Shown piece after piece: positions 46,320 to 57,642 of a stretch of DNA of 64,000 nt. The notes under the pieces were generated by a model. The model was not told the DNA's origin. It searched no databases and worked only from the letters and a program-made list of their open reading frames with translations. Made by a program: the position numbers and the translations under genes. Source of the stretch: Cryptomeria japonica (taxonomy: Eukaryota; Streptophyta; Pinopsida; Cupressales; Cupressaceae). Location of the stretch: contig NC_081414.1 in the NCBI RefSeq assembly GCF_030272615.1, forward strand, positions 522,042,185-522,106,184, in the 5' to 3' direction. Within the stretch, counting starts at the first letter, position 1. Every line of letters starts with the position of its first letter.

Positions 46320-46850
46320 AAGACCAAAAAGACATGATGCTAGATAATAGAGTCTGCATCCTCGTCTCGGAGAGACTAGTTGACTTTGTCATAGGCTTTG
46401 GCAATATCTAATTTGATGAGAATGCATTTTGTTTTGGTAGCTGCTCTCAAATGCGTTGAGTTTATGAATAGACATTATACCATTCATACCCTGCATTTGA
46501 GTTCACGAATAGACATCATACCATTCATACCCTGCTACTCTGAGATGACAATCACCAGGATTTGTTTTAGCGTATTGACTATCACCTTTGAAATAATTTT
46601 GTAAGCTGTGCTACATAGTGAGATGAGATGGCAGTCCTTGGGCTTGCAATTGCTTGCATGTCCTTTGGACTCCAATAAGATTATAGAAGTGTTGGAAGAA
46701 AAAAGGCAAGGAAACCGTTAGTGAAGGGGGCACCATCTCCATTCGTATCAAAACTTCTTTAATTCCTCTTAAGTTGATCTCAAGTAGAAGAGATTCCTAG
46801 CTGACTTATGCGATCAGCGTAGGGATGTTCTGAATGAAAAGCCCTTGCTC
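46320..46850 (-). pseudogene. LINE reverse-transcriptase fragment, N-terminal RT blocks
   Basis: On the minus strand: HLISLCSTAYKIISKVIVNT (about 46640-46575), an SE-stop-QG word, then CILIKLDIAKAYDKVN and a stop (46435-46379). These are the RPI.LC...YKIISKV and KLD..KAYD.VNW blocks of LINE RTs. A 37-41 bp duplication (46459-46537) disrupts the part between them. The fragment has the same strand as the one at 43964-44930 and may come from the same insertion. Confidence 0.75.
46459..46537. repeat. Tandem duplication in LINE fragment, unit about 40 bp
   Basis: GAATAGACATTATACCATTC and GAATAGACATCATACCATTC, each followed by ATACCCTGC, lie about 41 bp apart. Confidence 0.8.
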
Positions 46851-48039
46851 TTGATCTTTGCTGATCATTTCCTCCTCAAGCATAGATTTCTGGTAGTTCA
46901 GGGGGCATTTCTTAATATCTTCTCAAGAATATGATCTTCATGAGTTTCTGGTTTGGTGATAAAATTATGTTGCCTCAGTGTGCATGATAAATGGAAAAAT
47001 TTAGTATTTTTGTACCCCTCTTTTAACAATTTCACACCCATTTATTAAAAAATAACTCTTTATTGTAAAGATTTTCCATTTGGGAAGCCAAATTTGTTTC
47101 TTAGATTTTAGGTGGTTGTTGACCTTGTACCATGATAGAATTGATAGAATTTTAGTTTCCTTTCGTATGTCTTTCTGTCTAACATTTTTTGGTGGATAAT
47201 GTTTCAGGACATTTTATTGCATCCCTTGTGTTTGGCTTTTAGCGCTTAAAGTTTCTAGAAGTATAAAAACATCTGCCTTGTATACGAATATGAGGGAGAT
47301 TGCCAATTGTCGGAGGCCACTCTTTCTAGCCTTTGATCTTCGAACTGGATCTTCTCAAATGTAAAAGGATTTCTCGAGAAATTGGTGTTCTCCTATATCT
47401 ATAATGATGGTCACAGATTTCAAATATCTCATGTCCAAATGAAACAATTTCAAATGATGCTCAATTTCAAATAGGGGAAGAGCACTGGTTACTGTTCATG
47501 TTTTGGTTACTGTTCATGTTTTAATAACTGCTCATTCCTTGCATATTTAATTTATCAATTACTAACTTCAAAGAACCCCCCAAAAAATTAAAAGATCATT
47601 AATACATTTCATATTTATCAATAGCTGCCTATTTTTTTAGCATTTTTGGATCATAATTGATCTATTTGTGCATAGTGCATGATTATTGGAGCATTTGTGC
47701 ATATTGCATGATTATTGGGGCATTTGTACATAAGTTTTGGCAATTTTAAGTGCATAGTTATTGGGGCATCTTTAAGAAGATATTGGACGACCCTTTGAAA
47801 TGTGTACTTTTTGACCCTTGTGAGCATAACGGATCCCATAGTGTGCATCGTTACTACCCATTAGCCAAATAATATTTATAAGCAGTTAACTCGCATGCGG
47901 AGACAACAAAAAAATCACCAAAATTTGATGTATCGTTTAGAGTTTGTAGGTGCAAAAAGTTAGCTATAACGACTATTGAGACACTTCCATTTAATAGCTA
48001 TAAGCAATTTAGATTCTCAAGATCCACAAAAAATATTAA
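46851..48039. other. Intergenic DNA with short repeats
   Basis: No gene. GGTTACTGTTCATGTTTT is repeated twice with a partial third copy at 47487-47533. A unit of about 30 bp (GCATGATTATTGGGGCATTT type) recurs three to four times at 47665-47770. Confidence 0.55.
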
Positions 48040-48265
48040 AAATTTGCTAGGACTTGCCGAGTCCCGGCGAGGCCCGAGCCGAGTGACCCTAGCCGAGTCT
48101 CAGGGACTCATGACTCTCCAGGACTCGCTCTAGGCATAAATCACTCGAAATTGTTTTTTTTGCCGAGGTCTATCGAGTTTTCGTCGAGTCCTGTCGATTT
48201 TTTGCCGAGTCTTGAGTCGGGTCAGCCTTGCCGAGTCCATGTCGAGTCCGACTCTCGTTTCTTTG
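48040..48265. repeat. GCCGAGTC/CTCGGC-rich cluster
   Basis: About ten copies of GCCGAGTC, GTCGAGTC or close variants and their partial complements lie within 220 bp of otherwise AT-rich DNA. Confidence 0.7.
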
Positions 48266-48289
48266 ATTTGAAATAAATTATATTAGATC

Positions 48290-49034
48290 TAATTCTCAAG
48301 GTTTATTGTTTGGGAATTCCCTGACCCAGTGTCATGCTTTGGATTGGATACTCTGATATCTCTGGCAAGTCCCAACCACCAATGCAATTTCAAAGAAATT
48401 TCGGACCTGAGATTAAAACGTCTCCTTCACACTACAAACTCTCTAGTCATACTAGCAACAAAGATGGTCCTTGGACAAGGTCACTTGGGAAGAAGGGAAT
48501 ACTATAGGGACAACTCTCAGATTTCCTCAAGATTCGTGGCATCCTTGCTTGATAACGGCGTTCCTAAAGGAGAGGTTAAGGAGCTTGCATTCCAGTTATT
48601 TGAGAGAATTATGGTTGGACTAGACAGAGTCATGAAGTATGCTCTGCATGGTACTTGAATTCCGAGGCTTGGGGATCTCGAATCACTCAATGAATCGGGA
48701 GACACCATAACTTATTATCCTTTCTTATTGGACCTCAAGGGTCCGGCCCTGATGAGGCACACAACCATTGTTTTTATAGCACATGTATTTTTAAAATGGA
48801 GAGTTTTACCGAAAAACACTCATGACCCAAACAAGGAGGGTGAGTTTAAAGACTTTGCCATTCTGAATGGCTTTCTTACTCCCACGGAAGAGAACGAATT
48901 TCCCCACTAAAGTGGAGATGCACCAACAAGCTCACAGTAACGCAATGAAGGTGGTTGAGGGCGTGGTAGAGGCAGGGGCTGCGATCGTGTGAATGGAGGA
49001 GGCAGGGGTCGCGGTCGAGGGCCGAGGAGTTGAA
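48290..49034 (+). pseudogene. Unidentified decayed protein-coding stretch with RGG-rich tail
   Basis: One frame can be read from before 48329 to 49032 with stops at 48656, 48908, 48938 and 48956. It gives NFKEISDLRLKRLLHTTNSL, QISSRFVASLLDNGVPKGEV, ELAFQLFERIMVGLDRVMKY, KNTHDPNKEGEFKDFAILNG and LTPTEENEFPH. The tail is GRGRGRGCDRVNGGGRGRG. No ATG start is evident. The later stops fit CAA and CGA decay. The RGG tail suggests RNA binding. I do not recognise the family; a transposon Gag, a host gene or an old virus-derived copy cannot be told apart from sequence alone. Confidence 0.5.
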
Positions 49035-49722
49035 CTCTTTAGTTGATAATGATAGATATGCATCCTTTCGTTTTTTATCTACAAATTTTGTAAAGCTTTG
49101 GAGAAATTTGCAAAAACTATATGTGGATAATTTCCTAGTTTGGCAGAATATAGGTTTATTTCTGTTATGTTTTAGATGAACTTATTCCAAATTTTGTGGG
49201 AAGGCAAATAATTCCCATAAGGATTTTAGTCCTTATTTTGATTTTAAGCTTCAAGAAAGGCCTAGTAGGGCTTTCTAACTTAATTTCTATGTATTTTGAA
49301 ATTTACTCCTTAATATTAAAATTCTGGCTCTGCCTCCTATCGACGAAAAAAAATAAAAATTATATTAGACCTATCTCAAATTTATCCATTAAAAAAAGTT
49401 CAGACTTATTTCAAATAGATTAGAGTAGATCTATTCCAAGTTTAAATGGATTGTATTTAAGAAAATGTAATAAAATACTTTGAAAAACTACGTACATATT
49501 GCGTCAAATTGGATTTTCAATAGTTTCACATTACTATTAGACATTCTTAGCACATTGAACCAATGACATGTAATAATAAATTTAAACTACAATTATTTTT
49601 CATTTCATAATAATGACTTATCAATGGCATGTGATAATATATTTATAGTACATATGTTTAGTTGATAATATAATTATTTATAATATGATGTATTTACATG
49701 TATTTCTTAACATGATAATATT
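49035..49722. other. AT-rich non-coding DNA
   Basis: No gene or repeat boundary recognised. Confidence 0.6.
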
Positions 49723-49980
49723 TGTTGGATATGAAATCTAACAGTCATTATATTTTTCCCTAGGACATTTTGTCTTTCATATTCTATTCGAAGGCTTATT
49801 AAAAGTAATATAATGTAATTAATTCATTATTGGAGAGTTGAAGCTTGTTGTTGCCCCTACTTTGAAACTAGATAACCATCTTGGTGAACTACTATATATT
49901 ATATGTCCATGTCTCAATTATCTTTTGTTCTTCATTTTTTTATTCTGCATATTGAATTTATTTGTACTTTATAATTTTCA
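49723..49980 (+). repeat. Copia-E 5' LTR (candidate)
   Basis: Starts TGTTGGATATG and ends TTTTCA two bases before the primer-binding site; 258 bp. The second copy is not in the window, so the left boundary rests on the TG start alone. Confidence 0.55.
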
Positions 49981-49982
49981 AC

Positions 49983-49994
49983 TGGTATTAGAGC
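49983..49994 (+). other. Copia-E primer-binding site
   Basis: TGGTATTAGAGC, one transition from the initiator Met tRNA site TGGTATCAGAGC. Confidence 0.8.
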
Positions 49995-50199
49995 TCGGTG
50001 AAGGAGCTGTTTGGAAATTGGTGAAGAATTTTCAGAAAAAAAGGGGTAAGCGGCTAAATGGAAACAAGAAATTTTTTTAGGACAAAATTTTGAATTTTGG
50101 AAGGTGTAGATGAAATTACTACTAATCAAATAATATCTCTCACTCGCACTGAAAGGAAAAGCCAAGAAGCCAACTATGATGGTTGATTAGGAGTGGGAG

Positions 50200-51293
50200 A
50201 AATTAAATAAGAAAGTGAGAGCAACAATCTTTCTTTCTTTGTGAACAACAATGTTCCCTTTAATGTTTCAGCTGAAAAGACATAGAAGGAGTTATGGGAT
50301 AAACTCTCTATGTATGAGATGGCTTTGGATTCGAATAAATTTTTCCTCATGAAGAAGTTGTACAATCTAAAGATGAAGGAAGGAGGAATCATGTCGAATC
50401 ACCTCGATGAATTTAATACTTTGACTAGCCATTTGATCTCGGTTAGCATAAATCTAGATGACAAAATCAAAGCCCTCTTGTTATTGTGTTCCCTATTGGA
50501 TAGTTGGGAAGGTGTAGTGATGGTGATTAGCACTTCGATATTTGACAAAAGAAAACTCAAATTTGATGATGTTGTCAGCACTCTTCTCAACAAAATTATA
50601 AGGAGGACAAATCAAGGGTCTTCATTCAGCGATGCCTTGATTTTTGGCAATAGGGGAAGGCCTCAAAATCGAGGCAAAAATAACAATAAGAGAAGATCCA
50701 AACATGCGAGGAGATCGAAGTCAAGAAGGAGAAATGGAGGTTGCTGATTTTGTAGTAAAGTAGGACATACCAAAAAAAATTGTTTGTCATACAAAAAGAC
50801 ACAAAAATAATTGAAGGATAACGAAACCATTATCTTGTATGAAAAAGATGAAGGTGTTCTAATCTTGTCAACAAATGACATTATAGTAATTAAGTGTTGG
50901 ATTCCGATACCTCTTTTCATGCAACTCCATATCAGAAAGCTTCAAAAACTATCAAGGTAAGCTTGGGAAAGTCTACCTTGGTGACAATGCATACATGAAA
51001 TCATTGGCAAAGGTAACATGATGTTGCAATTGTTGAATAAAAATAAATGGCTTTTGTCAGACGTGAGTCATATTCCCAAGTTAAAAAGAAATCTAATTTC
51101 CACGAAACAGCTTGATGCTCAAGAATGTAGCCTCGGCGATTGCAAAAGAGCCGAAAGCAAATTAGGCAGTCTATATCTGCTAGAGAATCATGCTAAAGTG
51201 GGAGCTACAATGACAGTTGTGGACATCTGGATAGGGCTTTGACATAAGAAGCTCGAACATATGAGCAAAAGGGGACTTCAAATTACTCCGTAG
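50200..51293 (+). pseudogene. Copia-E gag, protease and pre-integrase remains
   Basis: The gag domain appears as ELWDKLSMYEMALDSNKFFL, LYNLKMKEGGIMSNHLDEFN and ALLLLCSLLDSWEGVVMVIS. A basic stretch and a knuckle C-x2-C-x4-H-x4-C (FCSKVGHTKKNC) follow from 50742. After frame changes, LLSDVSHIPKLKRNLISTKQ (near 51052) marks the protease end and HKKLEHMSKRGLQ (near 51244) the GAG-pre-integrase domain. The catalytic DSG of the protease is not visible. A stop inside the knuckle (50745) fits CGA decay. Confidence 0.82.
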
Positions 51294-51849
51294 GTTTTTA
51301 CTCTGCCTCCTGTTACTCGGTTTACAACAGAGATTAATCCTACATATAATGCATCCTCGGAGCAAGCTGGAAGTGAATTTGGTTTCACTCGGTCCTCTGA
51401 AGACTATGCCTCTTTACCACGGGCCACACAAAGTTCAAGTTTCCCACATTCAATTCCAACGCAGCATCCACCATATTATTCTCAAGCTGCTATGCAATAT
51501 GACCTCAACCATTCATTGCCGCCCCCTTTTGACTTTCCTTAATCGCAACAAGTACCAGAACTCCCCTAATCATACGCGCGACCTCTTCCACATTATCCAC
51601 ACAGTGCACAAACATTACAGGGTGCGGTCAAAGATCTCACGCAGGGCTGCAAGCTCATTTTAGAGTTGCTGTGGATCATAGTGCGTAGGGGCAAAGGTTG
51701 TCACGAAATAACACTTCCACACAGTTATGTGACCATGTGAATCTACCACAGTCTGAGAAAAATCCCCCAATCACCTGGCACAGAGAAGAATCGACTCCAA
51801 TTTTGTAATCGCCTATCTCAGATTTAAGAAACAATGACCATTCGTAGGA
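51294..51849 (+). other. Segment replacing the Copia-E integrase, origin unknown
   Basis: Where about 300 residues of integrase are expected there are only some 560 bp with no D-D-E blocks. One plus frame is rather open and Ser/Pro/Gln-rich (FTTEINPTYNASSEQAGSEF, TQHPPYYSQAAMQYDLNHSL). The opposite strand also has an open stretch (51954-51676). Neither is recognised. Confidence 0.4.
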
Positions 51850-52120
51850 ATGAAAAACATGATTGAGTTGCCAGGTAATGTTAGCACCGTTGGTACAAAG
51901 TTTTTTGCCAGTAGTAACATACAAGGTATAAAACAGAGTTTTCCAGGGGCACATACTAGTGTAGAAAATGACTTACTTTGTAATAATAATGATGGTAGCT
52001 CATCAGAAAGGGCAAGTTTGCAGCAATTAAAAGGAAATAATAACTTGTCAGGGAGAACCAATTTACAGTCAGTACAAACAAATACACAGAGCCAGGATCC
52101 TCAATTGAGGAGGTCCACCT
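51850..52120 (+). pseudogene. Copia-E linker before RT, cut by the LARD
   Basis: The Ser/Asn/Gln-rich frame (SSERASLQQLKGNNNLSGRT, then QSQDPQLRRST) is typical of the copia stretch between integrase and RT. It reads into the LARD LTR after 52120; the codons after STLK are LTR sequence. Confidence 0.65.
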
Positions 52121-52974
52121 TGAAGGTAAAATGGCATCCTTGAAAAACCATCTGAGATTAGTATGCGCATTCAACATTAATCACAAACACATATTATTAT
52201 ATCATAAAATGGAATCAGATACAATTTATTTCCCACATTAACCTTTGGAGGAAAGTGTTTGCAATTTAAGATCTTGTCAAATCAAACAACAGTTTCAATA
52301 GCATGAATACATTTAGATTCAACAACATAGAATCATAAAATAAAAGAAAAAGACAAAGAATAGAACACAGATTTATTGGGGAAAACTCTTTTGGGTAAAA
52401 AACCCCACACTCCAAAACCCTCTAAAATGAAATCCTCTAGCAATCCTTACATTTATAGAGCTTACAATGCAAAAACAACTTCTTCCCAAAAATGTCCACA
52501 TTCAATGTATCTACAACATATAATTAGAAACTACATTTTGCATAAATAATATTTAATATAAATATAAATCATCCACAAATCATTTAAGATGAGATAAACA
52601 AGCTTTTTGCTAATTTGAAACTTTCCATTTTATTCCAAGCCTATCCGAATGGAAGATTTGGTCCAGTTGAAAATATTTCCAAAAACATGCACAACAAAGA
52701 AAAACAAACTATGCAGCCACTTGTCACAAAAGGGGAGATTTGAAGAGCTCCAAAGAAAATTTCTTCTCAAAGTTCCTTCCTTGTGCCAAGTGTCACAATT
52801 TCCTTTCACCTCAAAGCTTGTTGCACTCAAATTGCCATCAGGCCCTGCAATTAAGCTTTGCACTTTGGAAACTTAATATATTCCATTAAATAAATAAAAT
52901 CAGCACACAAGACCATTAAATAAAATAAATAATTTCCTTGGGACTCCTAAGGTTGAGGCATCTTAATCCCAACA
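52121..52974 (-). repeat. LARD 3' LTR (left copy)
   Basis: 854 bp; matches 56633-57637 but lacks about 120-130 bp present at about 56928-57050 of the other copy. It contains the copia-type phrase CCCAAAAGAGTTTTCCCC on the minus strand. Confidence 0.9.
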
Positions 52975-55900
52975 ATCTCTCACTTGACAAAGACCTTATA
53001 GGAGTCATCTCATCATAAGATTCACACTACTGAGAGCCACCCAATGAAATCACATCATCAAAGCCATCCATGAAACCACATAGATCCAAAACATGCTCTC
53101 ATGCTCCATCCAGACATATGCAACGACATCCAAGATTTCCCTGCCATCCTCCAACATGCCGCTTTTAGAAGAAAAGGAACAAACCAAGGTGAAAAAGCAC
53201 TAGTCCAAAGAACACAAGCATAAGATCACAGTGATATCAAAGGCTACAGGATACTGCCACCACTCGATTGCGCTTACAAGCTATATAGAAGCATCAACAA
53301 TATCCACTTCAAAGCCTATAACTAGAACACAACTATGAAGTAATCCTATAGAATACAAGATAAAACACTAGCTAGAACAATAAGCAAATTGACTGCACCC
53401 ATCCAACTGATAAATCCACACAACTAAAAATAGCATTCACAACAAGTGCTAATCCATCCAATCACCTATACCTCAAAGGTATACACCATCAATAAGCTCA
53501 TGCCACCAACATAACCAACCCAAGAAACTGCAACCTCAAGCTCCATGTGCAAACCAGTCAATGAAGACCAAACACATTTAGGAACTCCTACTGCATGGGT
53601 AATTTCAAATCTAATAGGATCAATGGCATACCGAGTCTACCAATCACAACACATAGAGAGTGTAACCATGTAGTGCCAAGGACCACCCACAAAGATATAC
53701 ATCTCTCTCAACAAGTCTCCATAGTTCTCCCAAGTTCTCCACATCTAACAAAAGAAAGAGATACAAGAACCTTCATGTCATCACCCAAGTGACAACAAAT
53801 GACTACACTAGTGATCACCGCAGCTCCATACAAAACCTCACATCCAATGCTAAGTGAATCCAAACCTCCTGGAAGATAACTAAGACCAAAGAGAGAAACT
53901 GCAAACCATAAACATGTAGCATGTCCTTCTACAAACAGTTGTGTCAAGTAAGATCTCCTTCATGTCCCCATGTGAAAATCCATAACAATATCCAAACCCA
54001 TTCAACCTCAAGAGATCAAACATAACATATGCATCATGAATCTACATGGATGTAAGCCTCTCAAAGAAGATCAAACCACTCCATTTCCTATTTTAGGAAA
54101 TTAGCCCACTACCATCCCCTATGAGCATTATAAAATAAAACACATTCCAAGGAGATAACCATGGTATCCATCTCTCACAATGAATCCTCCAGAACTATCT
54201 AGCTTTAGCTCAAGATCCATGAATATGAAAGAAAAACATAACCCACCTAAGAGAAACAATGGGAAATACCTCTCAAGTTATAAACTACTGAGTAGACCCA
54301 GAGTGGGGAATGAGAATGCTCCTCCAAGATATCCAAGTCAACATGACTCAGCCAAGAGAAATTTCCTCATACATCTCTATTGAACTCATGTCCAATCAAG
54401 GTGTAGGCTCCTCAGACTTCTAGCTGAAATCTCATCAAGAGTAACTATCTCCACACATGTCTCTCATCTCAAGAGAACTACAACCTCACCTAAGTCTCCA
54501 TGTATCCATGAATACAAGCAAATGATCAATCCATGCCAAACTCTAAATGCATCTTTGCATCCCATGAAATTCTCAGGCATATGACCAATGCACCCAATAC
54601 AAAGAGAACTCACTAGACCACTGTCAAAGCTCCAATTAGCTAAATCGGGAATCCATCATGACATCATGATCTTACCATCCCCTCCTAGGAGATCACATAC
54701 TCCAAGTGAACATACCAAGTTCTCAAGAGCAATGCATCATGCCAAAATCTAATCTGCAATCAAGAGTATGCCATGAGATAACACCAACATACTCTAAACC
54801 AACATCACCTGTCAAGCACCACAAACACTTCACACCAAAGACTCTAAGAGCCCTCTAGGGCCGCAAGATGTTATACATCCTGAAATAGTATACATGCAAA
54901 AGATGAAAGAACCCTTTTGCAACAACATGATCTAAGAGCCCCTCCAAATCATTTGCATCACTAAAGAAGATCATTCATCAGTGATGAATACACAATCACT
55001 ACTAAAGATCCCACTAAAATGTGATACCGAGCTCTCCAAGCACATGACACACCATCTCCCAAATTTGAAAATAATCTAGGTCCACACACATGCGAGTGCA
55101 TAGCTAATCACGCCAAGTGAAACCAAGATCTTCAAACCAAGGAAATGCACCATGCTATAGGACCCCATAACTGACTATCTAGGTACTCACTTATCATCCA
55201 GCTTCTCATCTCAAAGAAACCACACCAATGCATAAGTGACCACAGACAAGGCCAACTAACAAGTCTGCATCAACACTAAATCAAACCTCATGGATATAGA
55301 CAGTCCACATATGAGTTATCCCACTGCAACTGAATAGGTGATCAACCCACACAACTGTATAACCCGTAGATCCAATCATTGCAACATGCAAACCCACTAT
55401 CACATCAATGAAATGTAAGCTAAGATGTCAAAGAGAACTATCATGTAGACAACATGACTCAAGCACTATATCAAGCACATATCCGATTTTATAATCATGT
55501 CCACATCGAACACTATAATCTAGGAATCCACCGAGCATCACCATAGAAATGTTGAGTGACTAATCACATACCAACATCCCCATGCAAAGAAAGCATCTCA
55601 CCTCCTCTCACCATACATGAAGCATGCATGCAAAATTGCAACTATCTCATCTAGTAACACCCCAAAGGAAACAGGGTCTAGAAAATAGCTCCTAAACAGA
55701 TCCACAAAATAGCAAGTTTTTTTTTTCTTGAGCGTGTAAAACTTGCAAAGCCACTATGTTTGAGAACACCCATGCACATCTGTAAGACTCAAAAGTTTGA
55801 AAAATCACCAAATAGTTTAACCTAAAACAATAGACTATCATAGATGAGCATCACCATAGCCTTTTAAGGAAAATCTATAAACCCCTCAGATATAAGAAAC

Positions 55901-56496
55901 ATGAATCTGAGTCATGCAAGTACAACATCCACAAGGAAAAAACAAATTAGGAACTCTAGGTTCATTTGTAGGCCAACTCCATAACCACCATTAGTGCATG
56001 CATCCGGGGGAGATAGGCTATTCCAAAAGCTTTTAGATCATCAAATGATCAACTCCATAGTCTCCATGCATTTAGGGCAATAAAAAACAACACCTTCCAA
56101 TACTAGGAAAGGCAAGCCCCAACATAAGCACATCACTTGATACTTGAAACAACCCAAGCTTCTCCATATCACCAAGGAGCCACACAAAGACACCCAATAT
56201 GAAAAATTTGTTGTATGCAACCACCAAGCATTAAAAACACACCCCATGCATCAGGAATTATTTTGCTATCAAAAAAGAGCTCCAGATCAACATCATTTCA
56301 ACTTGACCAACTCTATTTTCTCGGTCTTAACCATCCTTCAAAATGTGTGCTCTCATCTAAGACTAAAACAACTGCAAAACTTCCGCTCACCAAAGGATCA
56401 ATCATTAGTCGATTCCTTCAAATTCCCTCAAGCTTGCCAAGCTAAGAAATCATTACAAAAGGAATACCCAGAACCTGAAACACCAAGGATCTTCAC

Positions 56497-56590
56497 ATGC
56501 ATTGACATGCAAGCACACGCAAGCAACATGCGAGTCCATGCAAGTACATGCAACACACATGCAAGTACATGCAACTCACAAAATGCACAT
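56497..56590. repeat. CATGCAAGTACATGCAAC repeats beside the LARD primer site
   Basis: CATGCAAGTACATGCAAC occurs twice in tandem (about 56538-56578), with further CATGCA/CATGCG words around it. Confidence 0.8.
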
Positions 56591-56618
56591 GAAAGAAACC
56601 TACAAATCCTAGAATGTA

Positions 56619-56630
56619 GCTCTGATACCA
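56619..56630 (-). other. LARD primer-binding site
   Basis: Minus strand TGGTATCAGAGC, two bases inside the 5' LTR end. An exact initiator Met tRNA site. Confidence 0.92.
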
Positions 56631-56632
56631 AA

Positions 56633-57637
56633 TGAAGGGGAAATGAGCATCCCAGAACAACCATTTGAGATTAGTATGCACATCCAACATTAATTACAAA
56701 TGCACATTACTATGCCATAAAGAAGAATTAGTCACAATTTATTTCCCACATTAACCCTTAGAGGAAAATATTGCAATTTAAGATCTTGCCAGATCAAATA
56801 ACAGTTTCAACAACATGCATACATTTAGATTCAACAACACAGAATCATAAAACAAAAGAAAAAGAAGAATAGAGCACATATTTATAGTGGGGAAAACCCT
56901 TTCGAGTAAAAAACCCCACACTCCAAAACTAGAGAGCCATTGTATTATTCAACAACAAGAACAGTTACAATACAATCTTCAGGCTCTAGGCCTTTATATG
57001 GAGATTTACATCCTGCTCCATTTTGAAGAAAATCTGGCAGCATAACCCCTGTAAAATGAACTCCCCCCCTCTCTACAACTCCTCTAGAAATCCTTACATT
57101 TATAGAACTTACAATGCAAAAACAACAGCTTTGCAAAAGCGTCCACATTCAATGTATCTACAACATATAATTAGAAACTACCTTTTGCGTAACTCTTGCA
57201 TAAATAATATTTAATTCAAATATTATTTATTCCATAAATATAAATCATTGAAGATGCGATAAACAAGCCTTTTTCTAATTTGAAACTTTCCATTTTATTC
57301 CAAGCCTATTTGAGTGGAAGATTTGGCCGACTAAAAATCTTTCAAAAAACATGCACAACAAAGGAAAACAAACTATGCAACCACTTGTTGCAAAAGGGGA
57401 GATTTAAGAGCTCCAAATAAAATTTCTTCTCAATGTTCCTTCCTTGTGCCAAGTGTCACAATTTCTTTTCACCTCAAAGCTTGCTGCACCCAATTTGCCA
57501 TCAGGCCCCACAATTAAGCTTTGCACTTTGGAAACTTAATATATTCCAGTAAATAAATAAAATTAGCACACAAGACCATTAAATTAAATAAATAATTTCC
57601 TTGGGACTCTTAAGGTTGAGACACCTTAATCCCAACA
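56633..57637 (-). repeat. LARD 5' LTR (right copy)
   Basis: 1005 bp. On the minus strand TATA-like words TCTATAAATG (about 57109-57100) and CATATAAAGG (about 57001-56992) lie upstream of the GGTTTT...CCC phrase. The second lies in the segment missing from the left copy. Confidence 0.9.
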
Positions 57638-57642
57638 CACCT

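Larger units (their letters stand above)
52975..56632 (-). other. LARD internal region, non-coding
   Basis: The short ORFs on both strands show no family or domain. At the 5' end on the minus strand, next to the primer-binding site, a cluster of CATGCA/TGCATG words occupies 56497-56590. The purine-rich end next to the 3' LTR reads AGTGAGAGAT. Confidence 0.8.
52121..57637 (-). mobile_element. LARD: complete non-coding LTR retrotransposon, minus strand
   Basis: LTRs are at 52121-52974 and 56633-57637, with a perfect duplication CACCT at 52116-52120 and 57638-57642. On the minus strand the 5' LTR (right) starts TGTTGGGATTAAGG and ends CCTTCA. The primer-binding site TGGTATCAGAGC is at 56630-56619. 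The internal 3.6 kb has no gag or pol domain in any frame. This is the definition of a large retrotransposon derivative; the primer site suggests a copia-type helper. It is inserted in Copia-E. Confidence 0.9.

Noticed and set aside
51676-51954. Open minus-strand stretch of 92 codons that reads like a protein.
   Set aside because: It overlaps the plus-strand copia linker whose frame continues across the LARD insertion; no family recognised.
53595-56664. Several ORFs of 60-160 codons inside the LARD.
   Set aside because: None has a recognisable domain and they occur on both strands without order; treated as chance ORFs in non-coding DNA.
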